Below, one piece after another: positions 23,211 through 33,640 of a stretch of 64,000 bases of DNA. The notes under the pieces were generated by a model that saw nothing but the letters and a program-made list of their open reading frames with translations, was not told the DNA's origin and ran no database searches. Both the position numbers and the translations under genes were made by a program. Numbering within the stretch: position 1 is the first letter of the stretch; every line of letters begins with the position of its first letter. Origin of the DNA: Zeugodacus cucurbitae. Taxonomy: Eukaryota > Arthropoda > Insecta > Diptera > Tephritidae. The stretch spans positions 33,065,501 through 33,129,500 of the forward strand of contig NC_071667.1 of the NCBI RefSeq assembly GCF_028554725.1, given 5' to 3'.

Positions 23211-24300
23211 AAATAATGACCTTTAGCATGGAAAATAAGACCAGCATGGTATATTTGCGCACAATCAAAAACTTGACGCAAAGGATGTACTGTGAAATTT
23301 AAGTTAAATGATTAACTATTTGGAACAAATATTGCAATGCATTTGAAAACTTACGTTATAGAATAATTCAATTAAATTTTTCAATTCATTTCGAATATAA
23401 TTGGACAGAAATCAAGATTGTCACAGAATACCAAAAAAATTCTTACTTCATAAAAAACTGTATAAATTTTAAAATTTTATTTTACTTTTTCAATTTTCAC
23501 CACTAAGGTACAATATGTCCAAGACTATACGCTCACTTAAATTTGGTATTAAGCCCAAAAGAAGTTTGATAACCAAATATAAGGTATATGCGAGCTAGGA
23601 GAAGTTATAAACCCAAACGATTACCCTCCTCCTGCCCAAGCGACGCGTGGGGCGCAATCCGCAAACGAGCGGAATTTGACGAGTCATGAAAGGCAAGAGT
23701 TTTTTAAGCGTCGAGATATCAAACTGCTCAGCTACAGATAGAAAAAATTTCAACAGCTAAGATTTAAAATTTACAAAAACAAAAGGTTAAATATTTTAAT
23801 GTTACTTATTAAGCGAAGACAAAATAGTTTTTTTAATGCTAAAGATGGAATCAGACAGGTCAAATGTGCTGGAATGAGAATTAAAAAAATAATAACATAT
23901 TTGGCGGAATGAATCGTTTAACTCAAAATTTGTTCTCGAAGATTTTAATGTATGTTTTAAAGTAATGGTCTAAACTGCCTTGATGAACGAAATGGGACAT
24001 TAAACTTGATATCAGACAAAAGGAAAAAGCTATAAACTGAACCATTCAGATGTTTTACTAGAAATATTATGCCTAGTATTTCCCTACGACTAATGAGTGT
24101 AGGTAGATTTATAAGTTTTAAACGACTAGTATACAGAGGAAGATTCAATCTTGATTCCCAATGTAAGTGATCTAAAGCAAAAGTAAACTGAAGTTATTTA
24201 TTACATAGGGAGAAGGATCAACAGATCTACGGGAAAAGCACATCGTTTTACATTTTTAAAGATTCAGGGGCATATCATTTTTGTGACATCAATTAAGTCC
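23211..24300. other. Mixed unassigned DNA between two DINE-like copies
   Basis: Bases 23300-23450 are the inverted partner of the dispersed repeat at 12063-12260. Bases 23495-23625 are a worn DINE-like piece (ACTATACGCTCACTTAA block). The remainder to 24300 has no recognised feature. The whole stretch lies inside the left Tc1 arm together with the two flanking copies. Confidence 0.4.
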
Positions 24301-25347
24301 GATATTTTCGGTGAAAAATTAACCTTAGGTACTGAGTTCTTCATGTAGATAATTGGGGCCTTGAAAAGTTATAGTCCGATTTCGAAAATGTTTCTATAAT
24401 TGGAGCCACAGATGATATATATATTATCTTCATTTGTTCCTAATGTATATATGTAATATAAAGTGAACGAATCAGATGGAATTCAAAATTGAGTTATATG
24501 GGAAGTAGACGTAGTTGTGAACCGATTTCGCCCATATTCCACCCGTGTCATCAGGGTGTCAAGAAAGAGTTATATACCGAATTTCATTGAAATCGGTCGA
24601 ATAGTTCTTGAGATATGGTTTTTGACCCATAAGTGGGCGACGCCACGCCCTTTTTCCATTTTGTAAAAAAATCTCAGTGCAGCTTCCTTCTGCCATTTCT
24701 TATGTAAAATTTGATGTTTCTGACGTTTTTCGTTAGTGAGTTAACCCACTTTTAGTAATTTTCAACCTAACCTTTGTATGGGAGGTGGGCGTGGTTATTA
24801 TCCGATTTCTTTAATTTTGGACTGTATAAGGAAATGGCTAAAAGAAACGACTGCAGAAAGTTTGGTTTATATTGCTTTATTGGTTTGCGAGTTATATACA
24901 AAAAACCTATTTGGGGGCGGGGTCACGCCCACTTTTGCAAAAAAATTACATCCAAATGTGCCCCTCCCTAATGGGATCCTATTTTCCAAATTTCATTTTC
25001 ATAACTTTATTTATGGCTTAGTTATGACACTGTATAGATTTCCGGTTTCCACCATTTTGTGGGCGTGGCAGTGGACCGATTTTGCCCATTTTCGAAAGCA
25101 ACCTCCTCAGGGTGCCAAGGAACATGTGTTCCAAGTTTCATTAAGATATCTTAATTTTTACTCAAGTTATCGCTTGCACGGACAGACGGACAGACGGACG
25201 GACAGACATCCGGATTTCAAATCCACTCGTCATCCTGATCATTTATGTATATATAACCCCATATCTAACTCTTATATTTCTTGGTGACACAAACAACCGT
25301 TATGTGAACAAAACTATGATACTCTGTGCAACAGGTTGCGAGAGTAT
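24301..25347 (-). repeat. DINE-like copy
   Basis: A reversed copy containing the conserved GGCGTGGC-rich middle, the inverted microsatellite (GACAGACGGACAGACGGACG) and the closing TTGCGAGAGTATAA. It lacks the tail hairpin end at its left. The plus-strand frame 24778-25287 is a family-wide shadow. Confidence 0.75.
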
Positions 25348-25527
25348 AAAAATTTACAAAAGTATTCAAATTCAATATTTTATGAAACAAAAACCAAAAA
25401 CACTCATAATTCATGGGTCACAGCTTATTTCGTGTGGTATAAAAATTCTTACTAAAAAGTTATAAAAAGTAAACCAAAATAAAATTTCAATATTTTGTGG
25501 AAAAGCCTTTTTGCTCGATTACTGCTT

Positions 25528-26505
25528 TCATGCGGTTTTGCATTGATTCCACCAATTTTTTGTATAATCTGGCGATATTTTACCCCACTCTTCGTTCAAA
25601 TCCGCTTTTAGAGTTTGGACGCTAGAAATGTGGTGTTTTCTAATATTAATTTCCAGAATGTGCCATACATTTTCAATAACGTTCAAATCTGGTGACTGTG
25701 CAGGTGTTTGGACGAGGTGTGGACAATTCCAAATGAGCCAAGTTTGTACAAGACCAGATTTATGTTTAGGGTCGTTGTCCTGGTAGAAGCGAAAAGTGTC
25801 ACGTATACCCAGGTCTTCTGCACTTTGAAGCAAATTTTGCTTCAGTAAGTCTAGGTACACTTCTTTATTCATAGTGGAGTCTATAAACTCCAATCGACTA
25901 ACGCCTGCAGATGACATACACCCCCAAACCATTACATGACCGCCACCATGTTTTACTGTTGCGCGTAAATTTTTTGTTTGGAGCTCAGTATTTGGTTTCC
26001 GCCATACGTATGCTTTACCATTTGACGCAAAAAGATTAAACTTGCTCTTTTCGTCGAAAATAACCGTATTCCAAAAAGCATTGTCCTTGTTTAAATGGTC
26101 TTTTGCGAACTGTAAACGGGCTTTTTTATTTTTCTTATTTATAAAAGGCTTATTCCGTGCTGTTCGCCCATGAAAATTGGAATCCCTTAATATTCTGAGC
26201 ACAGTTTCTGGATGACATTTTTTGCCGAGAAACATTTCAACATCTTTGTTCACCGCTGGAGCACTTAACATTGGTTCTTTTTTAATCTTTTTTAAAATCC
26301 ACCTCTCATCCGTTTCATTAAAAATTTTATTAGGAGCCTTTCTACCCTTATTATGCAATCGATTTTCACGTACAAAGCGCTGAATTATATATTGAACTGT
26401 AGATGAACTTAAATCAACCATTTCAGCAATTTGTTTTTGCGTATTTCCACTTTTAAAATGTTTAATAACTAATTCGCGTTTTTCAATTGAAGTGCGTGGA
26501 CCCAT
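25528..26505 (-). CDS. Tc1-family transposase, nearly intact
   Basis: A 325-residue cut-and-paste transposase. The N-terminal paired-like helix-turn-helix region (residues about 1-60, KRELVIKHFKSGNTQKQIAE ... LSSSTVQYIIQRF) binds the terminal repeats; a second HTH region follows. The catalytic triad is D151 (VIFDEKSKF), D243 (FYQDNDPKHKS) and E278 (LNVIENVW), with exactly 34 residues between the last two, the DD34E signature. A one-base frameshift near 25557 replaces the last residues with WWNQCKTA; the normal ending (a frame running to TGA near 25494) is readable in the next frame. The start ATG 26505 matches the family's MGP/MG start. Confidence 0.87.
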   Translation of the reverse strand: MGPRTSIEKRELVIKHFKSGNTQKQIAEMVDLSSSTVQYIIQRFVRENRLHNKGRKAPNKIFNETDERWILKKIKKEPMLSAPAVNKDVEMFLGKKCHPETVLRILRDSNFHGRTARNKPFINKKNKKARLQFAKDHLNKDNAFWNTVIFDEKSKFNLFASNGKAYVWRKPNTELQTKNLRATVKHGGGHVMVWGCMSSAGVSRLEFIDSTMNKEVYLDLLKQNLLQSAEDLGIRDTFRFYQDNDPKHKSGLVQTWLIWNCPHLVQTPAQSPDLNVIENVWHILEINIRKHHISSVQTLKADLNEEWGKISPDYTKNWWNQCKTA

Positions 26506-26871
26506 GTTTATATACCGCGTAATTGCAACTGATCTGCATTGTTTTTAGAACATAAACTGCTTCTTAATTATTCATAGTTCACACTTTGATTTACCGTTAG
26601 TTTTCGGCATCCGTTATTTCCATGTATCATATGAACGAAAATCAACACACGAAATAAGCTGTGACCCATGAATTATGAGTGTTTTTGGTTTTTGTTTAAT
26701 AAAATATTGAATTTGAATACTTTTGTAAATTTTTTTACATGTTTCGTATTTAAAACTAAATTATCAATATAATTGCATCATTCGTTCATTTAGTTCAGAG
26801 CAAAAAATATTAATTTCATATCATTATTATCAAAATTGTTGCTTACACGAAATAAGCTGTGAGCCACTGTA

Positions 26872-26955
26872 TGTATGTGCGTACTGAAGATCCCGTTACT
26901 GCGTGGTCTTCAATAGAATATTGAACACTTGTGCGGCGTATATAAACAAGCACAT
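26872..26955 (+). repeat. Continuation of the second tandem array
   Basis: This carries the same CTGCGTGGTCTTCAATAGAA and ACACTTGTGCGGCGT blocks as 21841-22339. The two parts were one array before the Tc1-like insertion. Confidence 0.6.
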
Positions 26956-26959
26956 ATCC

Positions 26960-27400
26960 ATATTAATATTATAAATGCGAAAGTAACTCTGTCTGTCTGT
27001 TACTCTTTCACGCCTAAACGGCTGAACGGAATTTGATGAAATTTTGTATGGTGATAGATGATAACCTAGAAATGGTCATAGGCTATAAATAATCACGCCA
27101 TCGTTCTTAGGGAGTTGGCAGTAGGCAGATAACTTAATTGAGTTAGTGATTTTTAGTCGTTTTTATTGGGACTTTTGCTTTTTCACGTGTAAACGGCTGA
27201 ACGGATTTTGATGAAATTTAGTAAGGTAATAGATGGTTACCTAAAAACGGATATAAGATCAAAATGATCACGTCATCGCACTTAGGGGGTAGGAAGTAGG
27301 CAAAAAACTGAATTGAGTTAGTGATTTTTTATGGTTTTTGCTGGGAGTTTTGCTCTATCATGTTCCGGACGAAGTCGCGGGTAAAAGCTAGTACCAAAAT
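26960..27400 (+). repeat. Dispersed repeat with two about 165-bp tandem halves
   Basis: It starts near ATATTAATATTATAAATGCG, has GTCTGTCTGTTACTCTTTC, then two similar halves each with AAACGGCTGAACGGA and ATTGAGTTAGTGATTTTT. It ends ACGAAGTCGCGGGTAAAAGC then TAGT. Similar ends are widespread in insects and have been linked to RTE or Helitron-type elements; the class is not settled here. Confidence 0.6.
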
Positions 27401-27745
27401 AAATCCTATGCAGATGTATATGTTAGGCACACAATATAAGTATACTTTAAACACATATTGTTTATATACGTTAAACACATTATATGCACTATTGATTACA
27501 CTTTTATACTTGCGCAAGTGTATACGCACATGTTTGAATATCTTTATGTTTGTTTCAGACCGAGCGGCGGCGTTTTTTTTTTTTTTTTGTTAAATGTATT
27601 TTTATTCGTATAAATATTTTAAACACTTTATTTATAATGTTTAATATCACGCACAATTTTTACACTTTATTTACAATTTTACATGGGATTGTAGGTAAGA
27701 TACAGGACTGCGCCAGTTACCGATAGGCTCGACCACCGTCCTATC
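27401..27745. other. Unassigned AT-rich DNA
   Basis: There is a run of T at 27573-27588 and a short GC-rich stretch (GGACTGCGCCAGTTACCGAT) just before repeat V. The frame 27321-27593 is not convincing as a gene. Confidence 0.3.
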
Positions 27746-28045
27746 TGGCATTTAAAAATCAACTGAACTCGTCGCCGCTGCCGCGTCACTCTCGCTAGGC
27801 TTCTTGATCTTCTGTAACGGTAGTTCCCGTTTTACTTGAGTCGCATCATTCGTTGTGGCATCAACTCAAAATGAAGTTGAGTTGGTAACTCCTGTACCGA
27901 TTCGTGGTGGCATCGTCTCAGAAGATGTTGAGTTGGCAACTCCTGTACCGATTCGTGGTGGCATCATCTCAGAAGATGTTGATGAGTTGCCAACTCCTGC
28001 ACCGATCCGTGGGGTATCATCTCAAAGGGAGTTGAGATGGTAACT
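27746..28045 (+). repeat. Dispersed repeat V, second copy
   Basis: Near-identical to 13682-13990. The plus frame 27855-28043 encodes three units of the type VELVTPVPIRGGIVSED, the third changed to VDELPTPAPIRG. The copy joins directly to an R-family fragment at 28048. Confidence 0.6.
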
Positions 28046-28047
28046 AA

Positions 28048-28141
28048 CGCACCAATCAGAATATGTCAATGACTGACAAAAAACAAACCAACGCATATAC
28101 AAACATATATATGTGCATGTGTAGCTCACGACAAAAAACTC
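28048..28141 (+). repeat. R-family fragment, left of the BEL element
   Basis: It matches 56230-56333 (ACGCACC...ATGTCAATGACTGACAAAA...GTGTAGCTCACGACAAA). It stops at AACTC, where the BEL LTR begins; the family sequence resumes at about 34850 beyond the BEL element. Confidence 0.7.
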
Positions 28142-28899
28142 TGTTGACGCCGCCCCCGCCTAATTTCACTGCCACGTCTGTGTCGGAAGAAAGATCACTA
28201 CTTCGAAAATTTTTCGAAGTTTTAATTCGAACGCATATTTGCGCTCTTGCTTTGCTTCTTCTTCTTTTTTTCTTCCTTTGCGACATCTCAGCCGATCCAG
28301 ACGTGCTAAGTGAAATTCCAATTTATTTAACAAAATTATAATTATTATAAAGAATATTTGTTCTTTTTTTTGGATTACTCTGTATGGAATCATTTGCGCC
28401 TTCTATTTCCCAACGGCCAACCACGATCACGAAACGAAGCATTGTACTTCATTTAAGTACAACAATAAATACACCTCGCCTTGCACTCGTCATTTAACTT
28501 CACTTTATATATTCTAACAATATCTGTTATTCGAAATTTAAGGCAAGCAGCAATACAGTAGCTGCAGTTACGCTCTCGTTACAAATCTCTCTCGGTCGTT
28601 TTGTGTAGTTAATTTAAGTCTAGTCGCTCAACTCTGCCTTTTCATATTGTTCGAATAGCAATAAAGGCAAGCAGCAATACCGCAGCTGCAGTTACGCGAG
28701 TGATAAGTGAAAAGTAAAACAAAAAAAAAAAACAAAAAAAAAACCAAGGACAGCAACAAAGGGAACAGTGGGGTTATTGCACTAGTGCGGAGACAACCCC
28801 ATAAACCAAAGTGCAAGTGATAGAATTGAAATAAGTACTTGTAAATTTTTCTTTGTAATTTGATTTAAATAAAGAGTGACTAAGCACACATCAATCTTT

Positions 28900-29533
28900 T
28901 GGCCTTGTTACACGTAACGAGTACAGTGGCGAGACAGTATTCTGGCCGAGTATGAGACTCGGTCGAGAGAGTTGCGTTGGCGAGTAGAGGTTTACACGTA
29001 TTTTGTTCATCTAGTTAGACAGTGAAGTTTTTCAAAGTTTTATTTACTATGTTTGGTAGAAAAAAACATTTTAAAAGAGTTTTTAATGAAGTTCTACCGC
29101 ATCTCATAAAAGAGTTGTGGGATTTATTGGAAGCAGAAAATAATAGAGTGTGGACAAGACCGTGGATATTGAGGCGATCCGCTATTGGTGCAACAAATAC
29201 CCTCTTTAGAGAATTGGAATCAGAAGATCCTGATCTTTCACAATGCAAAATGCAATTGAAACTAAATAAACAACATAAAAATCGACCGAGTGGCGAGTAA
29301 AGACCGAACGCGTGTTCACATGCAACGAGCGAGTCAGTGATTAGCTCAGAAGGGGCAAAAGAGTAAAGAAAAAAGAAGCACTCGGCCTAGTAAACAAAAT
29401 GTGATTCTAGTGACTCTCTCGCCGCTATACTCGCCCACTGACTCGGTTCATTACTCGTCTTACTGTTTAAACGAAACGAGCACTCGGCCGAGTCACTGTC
29501 TCGCCACACTACTCGTTACGTGTAGCAAGGCCA
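28900..29533. mobile_element. PIF/Harbinger-like element in the BEL LTR
   Basis: A 634-bp element with inverted ends (TGGCCTTGTTACACGTAACG at left; CGTTACGTGTAGCAAGGCCA at right) and a 3-bp TTT duplication on each side (28897-28899, 29534-29536). It is dense in ACTCG/CGAGT words in both orientations. The 3-bp duplication and the encoded peptide fit PIF/Harbinger. Confidence 0.7.
29049..29300 (+). pseudogene. Harbinger transposase N-terminal remnant
   Basis: An 83-residue frame from ATG 29049 (MFGRKKHFKRVFNEVLPHLI). The block WTRPWILRRSAIGATNTLFR followed by ELESEDPD matches the usual N-terminal block of HARBI1/ALP1-type proteins (W-x-R-x-W-I-x-R-R ... G-A-x-x-x-L-x-x-E-L). The catalytic DDE part is absent, so the element depends on transposase from elsewhere. 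Confidence 0.55.
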
Positions 29534-29896
29534 TTTGTTTGTGTACTTATACGAACACTAGGCGTGCAAGTGCATTGGGACGATTACCCAGTAAGCACTT
29601 TTCAAACAAATTTTAACGAAACATAGTTGATTGTTTTTGCACTAATCTAATTTGTGATAGTGTATATATAAAAAAAAAATATTTTTATTGAATTCATTAT
29701 TTTTATTTCGAAAGATGTGTACGCTTCACAACTAAACAACGCGTTAATTCAGTTTCCAGTTTTACGTAATTGGTACTGTAACTTTTAAACTTATTGCAAC
29801 ATATTTGCAAATTTTTTCAAATTTAAATCAAATTTTAAAGTTTTAGAAACGTTTTTGCGCAACATATTTGCAGTTTCGGTTAAATTGTCAGATACA

Positions 29897-30256
29897 ATGG
29901 AATCCATCAAGGCCTTTATCATTGCTGCAGACGCTATACTGGAGTTTGAGGACTCTTTTGCTCCAACTGCAAACAACCAAAGTACCTACCCTCTTGAAGT
30001 TCAACAAGCCGAACTGAAATCTCTGTGGGCAGAGGTAAAGTCGGAATACAAGTTGTGTTTGCCAAAGGTGGATGCTTCCGATACAAAAACAATGGAGGAC
30101 ATAAAATTTAAATATACCAATTGTTACCACGCATATGTGTGTTGTGCGGCCTTGATGAGCGAACACATGCACAACCTCATGAGTTTCAACCAAAGCCCAA
30201 GTTCAAATTCAACAATAATTCAACCTGAACGGTTGCAACAACGGCAGAACCCGTGA
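29897..30256 (+). pseudogene. BEL gag, N-terminal part
   Basis: ATG 29897 opens a frame (MESIKAFIIAADAILEFEDS) of about 120 codons with a helical, Leu/Lys/Glu-rich content including LKSLWAEVKSEYKLCL, as in BEL-type gag N-termini. It ends at TGA 30254-30256 where the next frame begins with an overlap, pointing to a frameshift. Confidence 0.65.
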
Positions 30257-30441
30257 GGTATTCCCTCAACTTACCGCCATGTGATACAGAAATATTTCAT
30301 GGCGATGTGTTGCAATGGCCCTCATTTAGGGATCTATTTGTCGAGATTTATGGGAACAACTCGAGGTTATTGCCAGTCGAAAAGTTATTAGTGAAGGTCG
30401 GACACCATCCTTGCAATCAAGGACAGGGTCCAAACCCATAA
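30253..30441 (+). pseudogene. BEL gag middle (DUF1759-like), deleted
   Basis: SLNLPPCDTEIFHGDVLQWP then SFRDLF is the well-known start of the DUF1759 gag domain in BEL/Pao elements. Only the first 45 residues remain; sequence then jumps to VKVGHHPCNQGQGPNP, so several hundred bases seem deleted. Confidence 0.7.
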
Positions 30442-30950
30442 ATTCCCATCACGTCAAGACAAACAGTCTTAAATGTAAACTTTGCTCATCTCAATCGCAC
30501 ATTTTAAAAACTTGTCAAAGATTTATAGAGATGCAACCTAACGCAAGGTTAAATGCGATCAGAAAACTTCACGTCTGCTTAAACTGTTTATCGGACACAC
30601 ATGAAGTCAAAGATTGTAAAAGCATGTTCAACTGTGCTAAATGCAAACAGAGACATCACACTATGATTCACCGGGATCACAGTGAGAAAATAGCTCAGTC
30701 ACCCGCCAGCACAGACCCTACTGAGATTTCCACTAAATCTCATATGGCCTCCATTATGGCCAATGTATCAAATGTGCCGACTAGTCGAAGCATGCTCTTA
30801 GGTACAGCTATGGTGACTATATGTCACAACGAGAACACCTTCACTGTCAGAGCCCTGATCGATTCGGGATCTGAAGGAACCTTCATTACCAACAGTCTGC
30901 AAAAACGCTTAAATCTGACAGGAAGGTCAGCGCACAAGTTTCGGGATTGA
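30411..30950 (+). pseudogene. BEL zinc knuckles and protease
   Basis: Two CX2CX4HX4C knuckles (CKLCSSQSHILKTC and CLNCLSDTHEVKDC) and a third Cys/His cluster (CAKCKQRHH) bind RNA in the family. A DUF1758-type aspartic protease follows with the active-site triad in ALIDSGSEGTFIT. The frame ends at 30950; the protease continues in another frame. Confidence 0.78.
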
Positions 30951-31282
30951 TTAATACCGTGTCGGGACGAGTTCAAACGGTATGCTCAATCACCATTGGC
31001 TCGCCCCGTAACAAGGGTTTAAAACTAGAAGCGGAAGCGTTGGTACTACTAAAACTGACTGGATTGCTTCCATCCAGATCAATCAACCCTTCAATTGTTA
31101 AAAGGTTACCCAATATCCCCTTAGCGGATAATAATTTCCATACGAGTCAAAAGGTTGACTTGTTGATCGGAGCAGATATCTACCCGAAAATCATATTAAA
31201 CGGGGTAAAATCAAAGATCTTCGGTTCTCGCATTGCCCAACGTACAGTGTTCGGCTGGATCTCAATAAACAACCTCTTGTGA
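30947..31282 (+). pseudogene. BEL protease C-terminal part and linker
   Basis: This continues the protease in the next frame: SGRVQTVCSITIGS, then HTSQKVDLLIGADIYPKIIL and the FGSRIAQRTVFGWI block typical of BEL elements just before the RT. It overlaps the previous frame by four bases, consistent with a one-base indel. Confidence 0.72.
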
Positions 31283-31289
31283 AGGAAGA

Positions 31290-32065
31290 ATACAGCAAAG
31301 TCTTGAGGGAGTACATAGACTTAGGTCATATGCAACGCATTCCGAACAAAACGGCGGAAAATCCACACAAAAGTTACCGTTTACATACCTGAAAGTACAA
31401 CCTCTAAAATTAGAGTCGTTTTCAATGCTTCATGTCCCACATCCAATGGTGTAAGTTTAAATGACATTTTGTGCACCGGTCCCGCACTCCAAGCTGATCT
31501 CACTCTTATGAGCACCAAATGGCGACTTTTTAGATTTGTGTTCAATGCTGATATTGAAAAAATGTATCGTCAAATTTTGGTCAACCCCAAACATACATCT
31601 TATCAAAGAATCCTCTTTAGAGATTCTTTGGATGGGGAGATCAATGAGTTTCAATTAAATAGAGTCACTTTCGTGATCAATTGTGCCCCGTATCCAGCAA
31701 TCCGTACTCTGATGCAACTAGCTGAAGTCTCAAAATCAGAGTTCCCTTTGGCTGCAAAAATAATAAAAGCTAATACGTACGTAGACGACGTCTTATCTGG
31801 TGCTCATGAAATCTCCACCGCAATAGATTCAAGAGACCAGCTGATTGAACTATTAGTCTCAGCCGGCTTCCCATTAAGAAAGTGGACATCAAACAGCAAG
31901 ACAATTCTGAAGGACATAGCTCATTCGACAGTAGTAGCGAAGCCAAAACATTGGGAATTCGATGGAATGCGAGATCGGACAACTTTTACTTTTCCACTAA
32001 AGCTCTGGACAACAAAGACTCTTTCACCTAGCAGGATGGTTAAGTCCAGTAATCATCGTTGCTAA
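31290..32065 (+). pseudogene. BEL reverse transcriptase
   Basis: Out-of-frame RT fingers are readable at 31290-31468 (KIRVVFNASC-like block). From 31469 the frame holds FNADIEKMYRQILVNP, the catalytic TYVDDVLSGA, and FPLRKWTSNSKTIL. The VDD pair is intact but the domain is spread over frames and stops. Confidence 0.78.
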
Positions 32066-32191
32066 AATTTTAATGCAGGATATTTGGCTAGAAAAAACCG
32101 ATTGGGACGAGACTTTGACCTCCAAATCTCTCAACCAGTGAAAGACATTCTTAAAAAACTACCCACATATAAGCACTATTAGGATCCCACC

Positions 32192-33037
32192 ATGTGTATC
32201 TTACACACCGAACTGCCAAGTAAAGTTCCATGGATTCTGCGATGCCTCAGAAAAGGCGTACGGCGCAGCGATCTATTTGCGCGTGCAGGTTGCGAAATTA
32301 AAACCGGCTTGCTTTTAGCAAAAACAAAGGTAGCTCCTGTTAAAACCATCTCATTACCAAGATTAGAACTATCTGGTGCGCTGCTGTTAGCTAAAATGGT
32401 CGAATATCTGCAACCCAAACTAGATATAGTATATCAGGGAATATATTTATGGACTGACTCCACCATCGTTCTCGCATGGCTACGCAAGCCGCCATGTTCT
32501 TGGTCGACATTCGTTGCGAATCGTATATCAAAAATTTGCGAGCATACACAAATTGAGAACTGGAGGCATGTCAACTCAGAAGATAATCCCTCCGACCTGG
32601 CTAACAGAGGAATATCTCCTCAAGATTTTCAACCGAACGATCTTTGGTGGTGTGGTCCTAAGTGGTTAAAACTTCAACCATCCAAGTGGCCAAAACAAAA
32701 TCCTGCAGAAGAAGTTGAGACCACCCTGGAGGCCAAAAACATTCGTGTGTATCAAGCATCAGTTATTGAGACCGAAGACATTTTGGAACGTTTTTCCGAA
32801 TTTTCAAGAGCACTCCGTGTACTTTCTCGAATCTTTAGATTCCACAACAGAATTCAACCAAATTGCAAGACCCCTTCACCGTCTTCAACGCTCACTTCTG
32901 ATGAAGTTAAATTTGTCAAACCCAGACTTATTCAGTTAACTCAGAAGGCACATTTTGCTTCTGAGTACTCAGATTTAACTAAAAATGTACCTATTAATAA
33001 AAAAATCTTCCATTCTATCATTAAATCCCTTTGTTGA
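32192..33037 (+). pseudogene. BEL RNase H / Pao peptidase-A17 region
   Basis: SLPRLELSGALLLAKMVEYL, LWTDSTIVLAWLRK and WRHVNSEDNPSDLANRG are the three classic BEL RNase H blocks; DLWWCGPKWL follows. The frame is open for 281 codons and then shifts at about 33000 into the integrase. Confidence 0.78.
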
Positions 33038-33640
33038 TGATAACGGAATCATAAGAGTAGGAGGACGTTTAACCAACGCTCCCTCCCTCAGCTCCGATGA
33101 GCAGCACCCAATTATACTACTTTATAACTGTCAATTTTCAAAGTTATTGGTAAAATTTATTCATATTACCTCCCTTCACGGAGGTAATCAACTAGTTCTG
33201 CGGCTTTTACGTATGCAATTTTGGATCCTAAGGGCAAAGAATCTAATTCGCACAGTGATACATAATTGTAAGATCTGCGTTTTATATAAAAAACGAGAGC
33301 AAACACAACTTATGGCATCAATTCTTCACTCACTAGCAATTTATCTACGGCCGCATTTATGAGTACTCTCACAAGATTTGTATCACGTCGAAGCTGTCCA
33401 AATCACATTTATTCGGACAATGGCACCAATTTCGTTGGAGCATCGAAAGAAATTAAGAAAGATTTCAAAGCCTTCTTGAAGACATGCCCTGACGCGATAG
33501 CCAACTCCAGCAGTTTACCCCACCTAAGCTGGCATTTCATTCCTGCAGGTGCTCCTCATATGGAAGGCTTGTGGGTGGCTTGTGACTTCGGCGTGCTGGT
33601 AACTTCTATTCGGATTGGCGGCATGGTAACGATCGACTGA
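32985..33640 (+). pseudogene. BEL integrase, broken
   Basis: Two frames (32985-33362, 33359-33640) cover the zinc-binding region (FIHITSLHGGNQ ... NCKICVLYKK) and part of the DDE core (HIYSDNGTNFVGASKEIKKD). The block that should hold the catalytic Glu reads APHMEGLWVAC and then leaves frame. Bases lost between the two frames remove the first catalytic Asp, so this is a dead integrase. Confidence 0.72.

Larger units (their letters stand above)
22342..26869 (-). mobile_element. Tc1-like transposon with IR/DR ends
   Basis: The ends are CAGTGGCTCACAGC...GCTGTGAGCCACTG with TA on each side (22340-22341, 26870-26871). Each inverted repeat is about 230 bp and contains the motif CACAGCTTATTTCGTGT twice: at the tip and again about 200 bp inside (25418 region on the left, 26640 region on the right). 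This is the IR/DR layout of Tc1 elements such as Sleeping Beauty. The left arm is split by 22479-25347 (DINE-like DNA); without it the element is about 1.66 kb. It encodes one transposase on the minus strand and sits inside the tandem array. Confidence 0.85.
28142..29548 (+). repeat. BEL 5' LTR, split by a DNA transposon
   Basis: LTR sequence runs 28142-28899 and resumes after 29536. Two direct repeats of about 35 bases (AAGGCAAGCAGCAATAC, 28542 and 28664) lie within it, each followed by AGCTGCAGTTACGC. An AATAAAG at 28868 may be its polyadenylation signal. The right LTR end and the primer-binding site are not defined; the end given is approximate. Confidence 0.6.

Noticed and set aside
24774..25287. 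Overlapping plus frames that look like a 169-residue protein, and the similar minus frame 40150-40719
   Set aside because: They recur in every DINE-like copy with random stops and have no domain; repeat shadows.
28926..28941. GTGGCGAGACAG as a BEL primer-binding site
   Set aside because: It lies in the inverted end of the Harbinger-like element and is mirrored at the other end.
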